Shown here: one piece after another, positions 44,401-52,546 of the stretch
Numbering within the stretch: position 1 is the first letter of the stretch
How the letters are laid out: each line of letters starts with the position of its first letter
From: a bacterium
GTDB taxonomy: Bacteria; Bacteroidota; Bacteroidia; NS11-12g; UBA9320
Assembly (NCBI GenBank): GCA_018223105.1
Contig: JAAEYY010000003.1
Span: forward strand, 101,268-160,131
Direction of reading: 5' to 3'
Length of the DNA: 58,864 nt
The notes under the pieces: model-generated
Databases searched by the model: none
What the model saw: only the letters and a program-made list of their open reading frames with translations
What the model was told of the DNA's origin: nothing
Program-made: the position numbers and the translations under genes

Positions 44401-44448
44401 AAATCAAAGGGTACCACGTTTACCATCAAGTTGCCCTATACAGTTTAA
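41410..44448 (+). CDS. Soluble multi-PAS sensor histidine kinase
   Basis: 1012 residues with no clear membrane helix, so probably a cytoplasmic sensor. About six PAS/PAC repeats occupy 20-760, each ending in a variant of the PAC linker such as VTERVNAERAASE, ISDKYEAQQELLK and ITNKIAMEKS. A coiled-coil linker (ESQVESRTKELRQAKEALED) leads to HisKA with the H-box ASHQFRTPL (His797), then HATPase_c with N-box LLTNALKYS, G1 HDKGIGI and G2 GTGLGLSIAK. The response regulator precedes it by 36 bases. Ligand is unknown; PAS may bind haem, flavin or a small molecule. Confidence 0.95.
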   Translation: MMNSKTENLRPKANISSRSAIITSEPNGKIIYCNQAAKDWFGINKAACPSLDTLIPSVKVGQTQQTLQLKNGPQRVNVYVEEIETGLATLLQIELTPLAEHVGVSLVEYELLSLFVENAPSAIAMFDKELRYLVASRRWYEDYDIVGEDIIGKSHYEIFPEILEMPEWLDLHQRCLKGEIIKRDVDEFEREDGSKYDINCELRPWKQSDGTIGGLVMFTSVVSDFVIMQQELKKSEERLSFLFSNLRDLVCIHTADGTYLQVTESARNIVGYEPEEMLGKNPYEFFHPDDIDFISEESHKKILSGANRTQIEYRFRHKDGHYIWFDTTTELIKDEDGNISSLITSSRDVTERVNAERAASESEARFKRVFTSIDEGMVYQDDKGRITLANKSAERILGLSQDQLKGIDSFDPRWKCIHEDGSDYPGEVHPAMRCLKSGKTIRNDIMGVFHPDKEKYVWIEVSSYPIFKEDKKKASEVITTFTDISDKYEAQQELLKSEKKFRSVFDNTFSFMGLTTPDGTVIDINRIALEFGNITREQAIGSKLWEGPWWPLEKGGFNHIEEAVRSASKGQFVRYDMELTSKTGGKITIDFSLRPIKDSQGNVIWLIPEGRNITNKIAMEKSLFKLNAELFSILDSVPHALIFAKSDRVIDRINAKTTEIFGYSEKELLGSSTSIFYVDKGDFEQIHDIYDHGIANKKKIFEINALKKDGTEFVARVIRTGVYNDKNELVGYLKLIEDITEQKEIENLKEKFTQTLESQVESRTKELRQAKEALEDALETEKELNLLKTHFVSSASHQFRTPLTVIQSNAELISMFKQQVIEDKREKFGVYSDRIQTQVRKMTSLMDDLLLFGKISGGKVVPEVSTVDLEQLCSDLLDQQKQAEDSRDLISLQISGTKKELETDPKLLGYSIENLLTNALKYSPDQAPVITLKYASKYVEILVHDKGIGINKSEIKNLFQPFFRGSNVKDIQGTGLGLSIAKEYVLILNGSIDASSSKSKGTTFTIKLPYTV

Positions 44449-44451
44449 GGG

Positions 44452-45117
44452 CTAATTATTAAAAGCGTATTGAATAATATTCGCCCCCATTTTCAAGGCT
44501 TTCTGACGGGTTTCTTCACTGTCGTCGTACAAACCTGAATCTTCCCATCCATTTCCTAAATCGCATTCAACATCGAAGAAGCATACCAGTCTACCTTTAT
44601 AGATCAGGCCATAGCCTTTTGGTGGTTTGCCATCATGCTCGTGAATTTTAGGTAAGCCATTCGGGAATTTGTATTTCTGATGATAGATTTCATGATCAAA
44701 AGGCAATTCCACGAAATCAAGCTCCGGAAAAACCTTTTTCATTTCAGGTACTATGTACTTCTCGAGCCCATAATTATCATCGATATGTAAAAAACCACCT
44801 GCTTGTAGATAAGAGCGCAAGTTTGATGCTTCTTCCTTAGTAAACACTACATTTCCGTGCCCGGTAAGGTAGATATATGGATAGTTATAAATCTCCGAAC
44901 TTCCGGGCTCAACAACCTCATCGACCGGATTTATATCGGTCTTTAAATTTGTATTACAAAACTTGGCAAGATTGGGTAGGGCCGTGCGGTTCGCGTACCA
45001 GTCTCCTCCTCCACTATATTTCATTTTAGCAATTTTAATGCTATAATCAGCCTTGAATGAGGTGAAACTCAGACTTAATAGGAGTAGTACAAGTATTTTT
45101 ATGCGGACTGAAATCAT
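44452..45117 (-). CDS. DUF4159 family secreted protein
   Basis: 221 residues with a signal peptide (MISVRIKILVLLLLSLSFTSFKA). The domain has AKMKYSGGGDWYANRTALPNL, NYPYIYLTGHGNVVF and GYGLIYKGRLVCFFDVECDLGNGWED, all characteristic of DUF4159, a family with a Rossmann-like, glutamine-amidotransferase-resembling fold of unknown function. Probably periplasmic. Convergent with the histidine kinase gene (three bases apart). Confidence 0.88.
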   Translation of the reverse strand: MISVRIKILVLLLLSLSFTSFKADYSIKIAKMKYSGGGDWYANRTALPNLAKFCNTNLKTDINPVDEVVEPGSSEIYNYPYIYLTGHGNVVFTKEEASNLRSYLQAGGFLHIDDNYGLEKYIVPEMKKVFPELDFVELPFDHEIYHQKYKFPNGLPKIHEHDGKPPKGYGLIYKGRLVCFFDVECDLGNGWEDSGLYDDSEETRQKALKMGANIIQYAFNN

Positions 45118-45174
45118 CGTATATTAGTGGGTACAAGTTAGTAACGTTCATCATTTTAACAAATTATATCTCCT

Positions 45175-46818
45175 ATGCGTTCATTTTTACTACTTATTGG
45201 CTTTCTTTCTTTTTCAATATTCAGTTTGGCACAAACGCCAACTAAACATGCTACAGGTTTAAATGTCATTGCCGACGGTTGCAGTGCTATAAAAGCGAAT
45301 TGGATTGCCGGTGATGGTTCAAATAGAATCTTAGTAGTTGAAGAGGGTAGCTCTGCAACATTTACTCCTGATAATGGCACGGTTTATACCTATGGCCAAG
45401 TTATTGGTGATGTAAGAATTTATCCCAATACATCTATAAGCTCCACTATTAACGGTTTAAACAAAGGAACATTATACACGCTTTACATTTTTGAATTTAA
45501 CAATACGGTATCGCCGGATTATCTCACTACCTCGGGTTATCCAAGCCAAAATGTAACAACTGAAGAAATTGTAATCTCAAACAATGGAATCGGAAACCAC
45601 GTCTGTGAAGGCACTCCTATTTCATATAGAGTTCAAGCCAGTCATTCCACAGGAGCTAATTTAACTGCGACTTGGAAACTAGATACCTTCACAAATACAG
45701 ATACTAGCTTGACCTATACTTATCCCAGTTACGGGAAATTTAATGCTTCTTTAAATGTATCGGCTCCTGGTTGTAATGAAAGTGTGCAGTGGATCGACAC
45801 TATTGCACCTTATCCCATTGTTGACTTTATTATTCCCTCTGACACACCAAATAACGACACAATTCAATGTCTAATAGACAATAGTTTCTTTTTTGATAAC
45901 AAAACAATTAACCCTTATTTAGCTACTAGTACGGATAAAGCTATTATAGAATGGAAGTTTGGAGACGGAAATACTGTTAATTCATATAGAAGCCGCCACT
46001 CATATAGTGATGCTGGAACTTTTGATGTACAGTTAAAAGTTATGACTTCCAAACAAGACAGTGAAAAGGTATGGTGTGCCGATAGCTTGACAAAATCTGT
46101 GCGAGTTATAGCTAGTCCAGACCCCAATGACATTGAAATCAAATACGAATACCTTGAACAAGGCGATAGTCTGAAATTCTCCTATAACCAATCAGATTTC
46201 AATTATTGGGTTATGGGGGATACTATTTGGTCATCAGATAGCTTTATTGAGATGAATAGCTTAGGAACTTATAACCTACAACTGGTATCGAGTGAGATAT
46301 GCAAAATGGATTGGGATATTGAAGTTATTTCATTGGCTCCCGGTGGATTCTTAGGTTCGAGAGTTCAGGAATTGGATCAAGATAATAATGATGAAGTGAT
46401 GTTCGAACTTCCGGAAGCGCCGGAGTACTTGTGGTCTTCAGGTGAGACGACAAAAACCATCACAATTACTTCACAAGATACTGCTGTAGGAACATATCAG
46501 GTATGGGGAGAATCGAGGTACAATCCTGAGCTTAGCATCTCGGATACGATTACCCTGAATATTGTAAATACTGCTTCCATCGTAGACATTGAAAGATCAA
46601 ATAAAGTGTACCCGAATCCGGCTCAGCATTCAGTTTCATTAAACCTAGCACAAGCATCTAGCTATTCATTGTTAGACATTCACGGAAATGAAGTGCTTGG
46701 ATCAGACCTTAAATTGATGAGCCACAAATTGGAACTGGACAGTCTTCCCCAAGGGATTTACTTCTTGAGAGTCAATAATGGAACTAAGGTTCAAACTATA
46801 AAATTGATTAAGAATTAA
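45175..46818 (+). CDS. Secreted protein with PKD/fibronectin-like repeats and T9SS sorting domain
   Basis: 547 residues. A signal peptide (MRSFLLLIGFLSFSIFSLAQ) is followed by a fibronectin III-like start (SAIKANWIAGDGSNRILVVEEG) and a PKD-like repeat (IIEWKFGDGNTVNSYRSRHSYSDAGTF with FGDG). The last 70 residues form a T9SS domain: VYPNPAQHSVSLNL, SYSLLDIHGNEV, LPQGIYFLRVNNGTKVQTIKLIKN. It is exported to or beyond the cell surface; it might bind glycans or other surface polymers. Its last 11 bases overlap the convergent rsmE. Confidence 0.88.
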   Translation: MRSFLLLIGFLSFSIFSLAQTPTKHATGLNVIADGCSAIKANWIAGDGSNRILVVEEGSSATFTPDNGTVYTYGQVIGDVRIYPNTSISSTINGLNKGTLYTLYIFEFNNTVSPDYLTTSGYPSQNVTTEEIVISNNGIGNHVCEGTPISYRVQASHSTGANLTATWKLDTFTNTDTSLTYTYPSYGKFNASLNVSAPGCNESVQWIDTIAPYPIVDFIIPSDTPNNDTIQCLIDNSFFFDNKTINPYLATSTDKAIIEWKFGDGNTVNSYRSRHSYSDAGTFDVQLKVMTSKQDSEKVWCADSLTKSVRVIASPDPNDIEIKYEYLEQGDSLKFSYNQSDFNYWVMGDTIWSSDSFIEMNSLGTYNLQLVSSEICKMDWDIEVISLAPGGFLGSRVQELDQDNNDEVMFELPEAPEYLWSSGETTKTITITSQDTAVGTYQVWGESRYNPELSISDTITLNIVNTASIVDIERSNKVYPNPAQHSVSLNLAQASSYSLLDIHGNEVLGSDLKLMSHKLELDSLPQGIYFLRVNNGTKVQTIKLIKN

Positions 46819-47485
46819 AGTGCGCTGCTGCAACTAAAGCTGCAGTTTCCGTCCGAAGTCTGAACTCTCCAAGGTCTAACCCATTGAAGCCTTTGGATAA
46901 TGCCATTTCTATTTCTTGAGGTGTAAAATCGCCTTCAGGTCCAATGGCAATTAGACTTTCTTGATAATTAAAATCAACTGATTTTTTATCCTGACTGTCT
47001 TCGCAATGAGCGATATATTTTCGAGGTATATCCAAGGCTAAAAGATCGTCAAAACCCAGCTCTAATACTTCGGGAAGATAGTATCTTTTAGACTGTTTTA
47101 CTGCCGACAACATCTTCTTTTGGATGCGCTCCATATTGATTTTACTTCGCTCTGTTCTTTCTGAATTAACGAATATTAAACGTTTAATTCCTATCTCTAC
47201 GACTTTTTCAACCAGCCATTCAAGTCGGTCTCTATTCTTTGTAGGAGCCACGGCAAGGTGCAACTTCTCCACTTGATCATAATGCTGATGTTCCAGAATC
47301 CGGCACTCAACGCGATGCTTTCCAATCTGCTCAATTAGGGCCTTGTAAATCCCTCCTTTTCCATCAATGCAGAATATGAGATCACCGTTTTTTTTTCGCA
47401 ATACCAAACTGCAATGTGCAGCTTCCTGATCTTCCAGAATTATACTTTGAGCAGTGATTGAATCACTAAAGAAAATTTGCTCCAT
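46808..47485 (-). CDS. rsmE: 16S rRNA (uracil-1498-N3)-methyltransferase RsmE
   Basis: 225 residues. The SPOUT-class fold of RsmE has an N-terminal PUA-like domain (FFSDSITAQSIILEDQEAAHC) and the knot motif AIGPEGDFTPQEIEMA, then LDLGEFRLRTETAALVA. It methylates U1498 near the 3' end of 16S rRNA. It precedes a small gap to the pnt operon; its 3' end overlaps the T9SS gene convergently by 11 bases. Confidence 0.95.
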   Translation of the reverse strand: MEQIFFSDSITAQSIILEDQEAAHCSLVLRKKNGDLIFCIDGKGGIYKALIEQIGKHRVECRILEHQHYDQVEKLHLAVAPTKNRDRLEWLVEKVVEIGIKRLIFVNSERTERSKINMERIQKKMLSAVKQSKRYYLPEVLELGFDDLLALDIPRKYIAHCEDSQDKKSVDFNYQESLIAIGPEGDFTPQEIEMALSKGFNGLDLGEFRLRTETAALVAAAHFNS

Positions 47486-47491
47486 TGATAC

Positions 47492-48871
47492 TTAGCTCAT
47501 GCTTTTTAGTTCGGAAACAAGGTCTGTAAGAACCTTTTTCGCATCACCAAACACCATTGAAGTCTTATCGTGAAAGAAGAGTTGATTTTGAATACCGGCA
47601 TAACCTGCATTCATACTTCTCTTATTTACTATAATGTTTTTAGCATCTTCTACTTCCAGAATAGGCATACCGTAGATAGGACTCGAAGGATCTGTTTTAG
47701 CAGCAGGATTGACCACATCATTCGCTCCTACAACTAGAACAACATCGGTATTCTTAAACTCAGGATTAACTTCTTCCATTTCCTTCAATTTATCATACTC
47801 TACATTACTCTCTGCCAGTAATACGTTCATATGTCCGGGCATTCTACCCGCAACAGGATGGATTGCATAAGACACCTCTACCCCACGTTCATTTAGTATT
47901 TCTTCCAGTTCGTGAATAACATGTTGAGCTTGTGCAACCGCTAATCCATATCCCGGAACAATCATCACTCTTTTGGAATAGTTCATAAGCACAGCTAAAT
48001 CACTGCAGCTTACTTCTTTAACAGTTCCACCTTGATCTCCTTCTCCACCTCCGGCTGTTTCACCAAATGCACCAAAGATCACATTCTGTAATGGTCTGTT
48101 CATGGCATTACACATTACAAGAGTTAAAAGCGTACCTGCAGAACCTACTAGGATTCCACCTGTGAGCATTACCTGGTTACCATAGAGGAATCCTGCAAAA
48201 GCTGCTGCAAGACCGGTAAATGAGTTTAGAAGAGAGATTACCACCGGCATATCAGCACCACCAATAGGAATAACGAACATGATACCGTATATCAGCGCAG
48301 CTGCAAATAGTAAGTAAATATGTCCGGCATTTCCCGTACCACTCATCACGATGTAGGTCGCGTAAGCAACTAATCCGATAAGTACTGCAGTATTGATGAT
48401 ATTATATTTAGGCAGACGGATAGCATTTCTAAGACTTCCATTCAATTTTCCAAAGGCGATCATACTTCCGCTAAAGGAAACAGAACCTATAACAAGGCCT
48501 GCCAGAATCACGGCCATATAGGAAGATTGTCCAACATACCCCGGAAACTCAATCAGACCAATAAGTGCAGCACAGGCTCCTCCCATACCATTAAATAAGG
48601 AAACAAGCTCCGGCATTTTGGTCATTTGCACCTTTTTAGCGGTAATCCAGCCTACTATGGTACCAAGAAGAATAGCACCGAAAATGAGACCGTATATAAT
48701 GGGAGCAACATCGTGTCCTTTCATTGCGATAGTTCCGGCAATGGCGATCACCATACCAAAGGCAGCTACTAGATTCCCTTTTCTTGCAGTCTCGGGATGA
48801 CTTAACATTTTTAGTCCGATTACGAATGTAACCGAAGCAATGAGGTAAATTATATCGAGGAAATAGGTCAT
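47492..48871 (-). CDS. pntB: NAD(P) transhydrogenase subunit beta
   Basis: 459 residues. About nine membrane helices, then the NADP(H)-binding domain III with VMIVPGYGLAVAQAQH, AIHPVAGRMPGHMNVLLAE and VVLVVGANDVVNPAA. Transhydrogenase couples proton entry to hydride transfer from NADH to NADP+. Start ATG 48871 overlaps the preceding pntAB stop by four bases. The genes are in the usual order pntAA-pntAB-pntB. Confidence 0.96.
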   Translation of the reverse strand: MTYFLDIIYLIASVTFVIGLKMLSHPETARKGNLVAAFGMVIAIAGTIAMKGHDVAPIIYGLIFGAILLGTIVGWITAKKVQMTKMPELVSLFNGMGGACAALIGLIEFPGYVGQSSYMAVILAGLVIGSVSFSGSMIAFGKLNGSLRNAIRLPKYNIINTAVLIGLVAYATYIVMSGTGNAGHIYLLFAAALIYGIMFVIPIGGADMPVVISLLNSFTGLAAAFAGFLYGNQVMLTGGILVGSAGTLLTLVMCNAMNRPLQNVIFGAFGETAGGGEGDQGGTVKEVSCSDLAVLMNYSKRVMIVPGYGLAVAQAQHVIHELEEILNERGVEVSYAIHPVAGRMPGHMNVLLAESNVEYDKLKEMEEVNPEFKNTDVVLVVGANDVVNPAAKTDPSSPIYGMPILEVEDAKNIIVNKRSMNAGYAGIQNQLFFHDKTSMVFGDAKKVLTDLVSELKSMS

Positions 48872-49173
48872 TTTTTCTTTTTAAACATTTCTAACATTCG
48901 ATCTGTAACTACAAATCCTCCAACTACGTTTAGTGTTCCGAGGAAAACGGCCAAAAAGCCAAGTACCATTGCCAAGATATCATCGGGTTCGGTGTGAAGT
49001 AAAACGATGATGGCGCCCACTATTACAACACCGTGTATAGCGTTTGCACCCGACATTAATGGAGTATGCAGTACAGAAGGTACTTTACCTATCACCTCTA
49101 CTCCCACGAAAATGGAGAGGATGATGATATACACCATCTCGATATTTTCACCTATAAATTCAATTAATTGCAT
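48868..49173 (-). CDS. pntAB: NAD(P) transhydrogenase subunit alpha, membrane part
   Basis: About 101 residues from ATG 49173; a longer frame upstream overlaps pntAA and is less likely. Three membrane helices (MVYIIILSIFVGVEVI, VVIVGAIIVLLH, ILAMVLGFLAVFLGTLNVVGG) form the C-terminal membrane part of the alpha subunit. The family's conserved LHTPLMSGANAIHG is intact. It is split from pntAA as in many bacteria and its stop overlaps the pntB ATG. Confidence 0.93.
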   Translation of the reverse strand: MQLIEFIGENIEMVYIIILSIFVGVEVIGKVPSVLHTPLMSGANAIHGVVIVGAIIVLLHTEPDDILAMVLGFLAVFLGTLNVVGGFVVTDRMLEMFKKKK

Positions 49174-49177
49174 AGTT

Positions 49178-50290
49178 CTAATTTGAAGCGTTTTCAGTTT
49201 GAGCCATTCTACCTGTAACAAGCGTTCCGGTTGTTATTTCATCTTCCATATCCCATTTAAATTTACCTTCTTCAACAAGGTGAGCCAGGAATGTATCAAT
49301 ATTTCTTGAGAGAAGTTCACTTGCATTGGTAGGAAGTTGCGCCGGGAAATTTGAAACTCCCAGAATTTTTATACCATTTACCGTAACCAATTTATCAGCT
49401 TCGCTCAGTGCAGTATTTCCTCCCTTTGCAACCGCCATATCGACAATTACACTGCCCGGTTTCATCAATTTCACCTGTTCCTCCGAGATTAAAATGGGCG
49501 CTTTTGCTCCCTGAACAAGAGCCGTTGTAATTACGAGATCAGCTTGAGCTAGAGATTTATTTACTGCTTCTTTTTGCTTCGCGAGATACTCCGCTGTCAC
49601 CTCTTTGGCATATCCACCTTCGGTTTTCACCCCTTCATCTTTTACTTCGATGAATTTAGCACCTAATGATTCAGTTTGTTCCTTCGTTTCCGGTCTAACA
49701 TCCGTAGCCTCAACCGATGCGCCAAGTCTTTTAGCAGTTGCAATGGCCTGTAATCCGGCTACACCAACTCCAAATATTAATACTTTGGCCGGTGTAATGG
49801 TTCCGGCAGCAGTCATGAGCATTGGAAATATCTTGCCCATATGATCAGCACCTGTAATTACCGCCTTGTAGCCAGAAAGGTTGGATTGTGAACTGAGCAC
49901 ATCCATGCTTTGAGCTCTACTAATCCGCGGCATTGCATCCAGGCTAAAACCTGAAACGCCTTTCGACTTCAAAGCTTCAACTAATTCCGGTTCTAAATGA
50001 TGAAAAAGCTGAGCGATCACAATCTGCCCCGACCTCATTTGATCAATTTCGGATGCTTCCGGAGGGTTAATCTTAACAATAAGATCTGCTTTTGAAATGG
50101 CGTCACTATTCGATGCAATAATTTCACATCCGGCCTCTTTATATGCATCATCAGAAAAAGCGGCCTGTAATCCGGCACTTGAAACCACCTGAATTTCAAA
50201 TCCAAGTTCTTTCAGCTTCTTAACGGACTTAGGAACAATAGCTACTCTTGTTTCACCTTGTTCAGTTTCTTTTAATACTGCTAGTTTCAA
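49178..50290 (-). CDS. pntAA: NAD(P) transhydrogenase subunit alpha, NAD(H)-binding domain
   Basis: 370 residues. Domain I of transhydrogenase, related to alanine dehydrogenase: EQGETRVAIVPKSVKKLKELG, SGYKAVITGADHMGKIFPM, VLIFGVGVAGLQAIATAKRLG (NAD-binding) and VIVDMAVAKGGNT. It is soluble and delivers NADH to the membrane part. The best start is TTG at 50290. It heads the pntAA-pntAB-pntB run and is separated from dnaK by a repeat-containing gap. Confidence 0.95.
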   Translation of the reverse strand: MKLAVLKETEQGETRVAIVPKSVKKLKELGFEIQVVSSAGLQAAFSDDAYKEAGCEIIASNSDAISKADLIVKINPPEASEIDQMRSGQIVIAQLFHHLEPELVEALKSKGVSGFSLDAMPRISRAQSMDVLSSQSNLSGYKAVITGADHMGKIFPMLMTAAGTITPAKVLIFGVGVAGLQAIATAKRLGASVEATDVRPETKEQTESLGAKFIEVKDEGVKTEGGYAKEVTAEYLAKQKEAVNKSLAQADLVITTALVQGAKAPILISEEQVKLMKPGSVIVDMAVAKGGNTALSEADKLVTVNGIKILGVSNFPAQLPTNASELLSRNIDTFLAHLVEEGKFKWDMEDEITTGTLVTGRMAQTENASN

Positions 50291-50317
50291 TGTGGTGAAA
50301 AGTAAGAAGATTTTTTG

Positions 50318-50470
50318 GATTTACGAGAATGTAGTTTTGATTTACCAATGCAGAACTATTCTAGTGTAGATTTACGAATGTAGAGTTATGAGTTGTTGAT
50401 CGTTAATGCCTGAATAAGGTTGACCGTATTAACTCGTCATTCTACATTCGTCATTCGTCACTCGTCACTC
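50318..50470. repeat. Intergenic short direct and inverted repeats
   Basis: Three degenerate copies of a GATTTACGAATGTAGA-like unit start at 50318, 50339 and 50369. The last, with ACGAATGTAGA at 50374-50384, is matched in inverted orientation by TCTACATTCGT at 50441-50451, within an imperfect 20-bp inverted repeat. Next to it CGTCATT, CGTCATT, CGTCACT and CGTCACT heptamers are strung together. No gene fits this sequence. It looks like a dispersed intergenic repeat or a large hairpin rather than a CRISPR or IS element. Confidence 0.6.
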
Positions 50471-50483
50471 AATAAGTTTTTGG

Positions 50484-50517
50484 CAAAAAAAAACCCAGAC
50501 GCAAGGTCCGGGCTTTT
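50484..50517 (-). terminator. Rho-independent terminator of dnaK
   Basis: On the minus strand CCCGGAC-CTTGC-GTCTGGG forms a 7-bp stem with one G-U pair, preceded by AAAAG and followed by nine T. It lies about 20 bases after the dnaK stop and should end the dnaK transcript before the repeats and pnt genes. Confidence 0.8.
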
Positions 50518-50535
50518 CTATTAATAATTAACCTA

Positions 50536-52449
50536 TTATTTCACTTCCTCGTAGTCTACGTCTTCAACGTCTTTGGCATCATCGCCGCTTGAAGCGTCAT
50601 CAGACTGTTGAGCTGAATCATTAGGTGCTCCACCAGCTTGTTGCTGTGCATTGTAAATGTCTTGTGAAGCTGCTTCCCATGCTTTATTCAAGCTTTCCAT
50701 GTGAGTATCAATTCCTTCTAAGTCTTCCTCAGAATGAGCTTTCTTCAATGCTTCTTTTGCATCTTCAATTGCCTTTTTCTTGTCTTCAGGAATTTTATCT
50801 CCGTATTCAGAAAGTTGCTTTTCAGTTGAGAATACCAATTGATCCGCCGAGTTCAGTTTATCAATTCTCTCTTTAGCTTGCTTATCAGATTCTGCGTTAG
50901 CCTCAGCTTCTTTACGCATTTTTTCGATTTCTTCTTCGCTCAATCCGCTTGAAGCTTCGATTCTGATATTTTGCTCTTTCCCTGTTCCTTTGTCCTTCGC
51001 ACTTACGTTAAGAATACCGTTAGCATCAATATCGAAGGTTACTTCAATTTGAGGAACTCCTCTTGGTGCAGGTGGTATACTGTCTAAGTGGAACCTACCA
51101 ATGCTTCGGTTGTCTTTCGCCATGGAGCGTTCACCTTGCAATACGTGAATCTCTACTGATGGCTGATTATCCGCTGCAGTTGAGAAGGTTTGCGACTTCT
51201 TGGTCGGGATAGTAGTGTTCGCTTCGATCAGTTTAGTAGATACACCACCCATGGTTTCAATACCCAATGAAAGTGGAGTAACATCTAATAGAAGTACATC
51301 TTTTACTTCACCTGTAAGTACACCCCCTTGAATAGCCGCACCAATTGCAACTACTTCATCCGGATTTACTCCTTTTGAAGGCGTCTTACCAAAGAACTTC
51401 TGAACTTCTTCCTGAATTCTAGGGATTCGGGTTGAACCACCTACTAAAATCACTTCATCAATATCACTTGGAGAGTAACCTGCATCTTTCAATGCTTGCT
51501 TACATGGCTCCATGCTTCTCTTAATCAAATCATCTGCTAATTGCTCGAATTTAGCTCTTGACAAGCTTCTTACAAGGTGCTTAGGACCTGAATCAGTTGC
51601 TGTGATATACGGAAGATTAATTTCGGTCTGAGTAGAGCTCGAAAGTTCAATCTTCGCTTTCTCTGCTGCTTCCTTCAAACGCTGAAGTGCCATTGGATCT
51701 TTGGTTAAATCCATGTTTTCTTCTGCTTTAAATTCGCTTGCTAACCAGTCGATAATTACTCTATCGAAATCATCACCACCTAAGTGAGTGTCACCATTTG
51801 TAGATTTTACTTCGAATACTCCATCTCCTAATTCAAGGATAGAGATATCGAAAGTACCACCACCAAGGTCATACACTGCAATTATTTGATCCTTGTCTTT
51901 CTTATCAAGACCGTATGCTAATGCTGCTGCTGTAGGCTCGTTTACCACTCGCTCTACTTTTAAGCCAGCAATCTCACCGGCTTCTTTTGTTGCTTGTCTT
52001 TGAGAGTCGTTAAAGTATGCAGGAACTGTAATAACAGCTCTATCTACACTTGAACCCAAATAATCTTCAGCAGTTTTCTTCATTTTCTGAAGGATGATTG
52101 CTGAAATCTCCTGAGGTGTATACTTACGATCTCCAATTACGATACGCGGGGTATCATTATCGCCTTTTACCACTTTATATGGCATTAGGCCTGCTTCTTT
52201 TTCAACTTCTGTAAAAGTACTTCCCATGAATCTCTTCACAGACATAATGGTATTAGTAGGGTTAGTGATTGCCTGTCTTTTTGCAGGGTCTCCTACTTTT
52301 CGCTCACCATTTCCATTGTCCATAAAAGCGACAATAGATGGGGTAGTTCTTCTCCCTTCACTGTTTGGGATTACTACCGGCTCATTACCTTCCATTACGG
52401 CAACGCAAGAGTTGGTTGTACCTAAGTCTATTCCAATTACTTTGCTCAT
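50536..52449 (-). CDS. dnaK: Hsp70 chaperone DnaK
   Basis: 637 residues, the standard DnaK length. The N-terminal ATPase domain has [38 protein letters not shown] and [17 protein letters not shown]; the linker [13 protein letters not shown] and substrate domain [29 protein letters not shown]; and a C-terminal Gln/Ala/Asp-rich tail ([21 protein letters not shown]). It folds nascent and stressed proteins. Neither dnaJ nor grpE is adjacent. The upstream region lacks the CIRCE operator but contains a sigma-54-like site and an inverted repeat. Confidence 0.98.
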   Translation of the reverse strand: MSKVIGIDLGTTNSCVAVMEGNEPVVIPNSEGRRTTPSIVAFMDNGNGERKVGDPAKRQAITNPTNTIMSVKRFMGSTFTEVEKEAGLMPYKVVKGDNDTPRIVIGDRKYTPQEISAIILQKMKKTAEDYLGSSVDRAVITVPAYFNDSQRQATKEAGEIAGLKVERVVNEPTAAALAYGLDKKDKDQIIAVYDLGGGTFDISILELGDGVFEVKSTNGDTHLGGDDFDRVIIDWLASEFKAEENMDLTKDPMALQRLKEAAEKAKIELSSSTQTEINLPYITATDSGPKHLVRSLSRAKFEQLADDLIKRSMEPCKQALKDAGYSPSDIDEVILVGGSTRIPRIQEEVQKFFGKTPSKGVNPDEVVAIGAAIQGGVLTGEVKDVLLLDVTPLSLGIETMGGVSTKLIEANTTIPTKKSQTFSTAADNQPSVEIHVLQGERSMAKDNRSIGRFHLDSIPPAPRGVPQIEVTFDIDANGILNVSAKDKGTGKEQNIRIEASSGLSEEEIEKMRKEAEANAESDKQAKERIDKLNSADQLVFSTEKQLSEYGDKIPEDKKKAIEDAKEALKKAHSEEDLEGIDTHMESLNKAWEAASQDIYNAQQQAGGAPNDSAQQSDDASSGDDAKDVEDVDYEEVK

Positions 52450-52477
52450 ATCTTCAAAATTCTTTTTTCAATAATTG

Positions 52478-52494
52478 AGCAAGGACGATGCCAA
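52478..52494 (-). promoter_or_regulatory. Sigma-54-like -24/-12 site upstream of dnaK
   Basis: The minus strand reads TTGGCATCGTCCTTGCT. This matches YTGGCACGRNNNTTGCW at all but two positions, with GG and GC in the invariant 10-base spacing. The predicted start, about 12 bases past the GC, is near 52467, leaving an 18-base leader before the dnaK ATG at 52449. No TANNTTTG box is seen here. Confidence 0.5.
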
Positions 52495-52500
52495 TGAAGT

Positions 52501-52534
52501 TTTTGTCAGAATTGAAGTTTAAAATCTGACAAAA
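52501..52534. promoter_or_regulatory. 10-bp inverted repeat TTTTGTCAGA-N14-TCTGACAAAA upstream of dnaK
   Basis: The arms at 52501-52510 and 52525-52534 are perfect inverted copies around a 14-base spacer. A third half-site, TGACAAAA, lies at 52555-52562. The repeat sits about 35-65 bases upstream of the predicted sigma-54 start. It could be an activator or repressor binding site; it does not match CIRCE (TTAGCACTC-N9-GAGTGCTAA). Confidence 0.55.
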
Positions 52535-52546
52535 CGACATTTTACA

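Noticed and set aside
50318..50470. CRISPR array or insertion-sequence end
   Set aside because: The repeated units are short, degenerate, unevenly spaced and in mixed orientation. There are no spacers of constant length, no cas genes and no transposase.
52449..52546. CIRCE/HrcA operator before dnaK
   Set aside because: The inverted repeat TTTTGTCAGA-N14-TCTGACAAAA has neither the TTAGCACTC arms nor the 9-base spacer of CIRCE.
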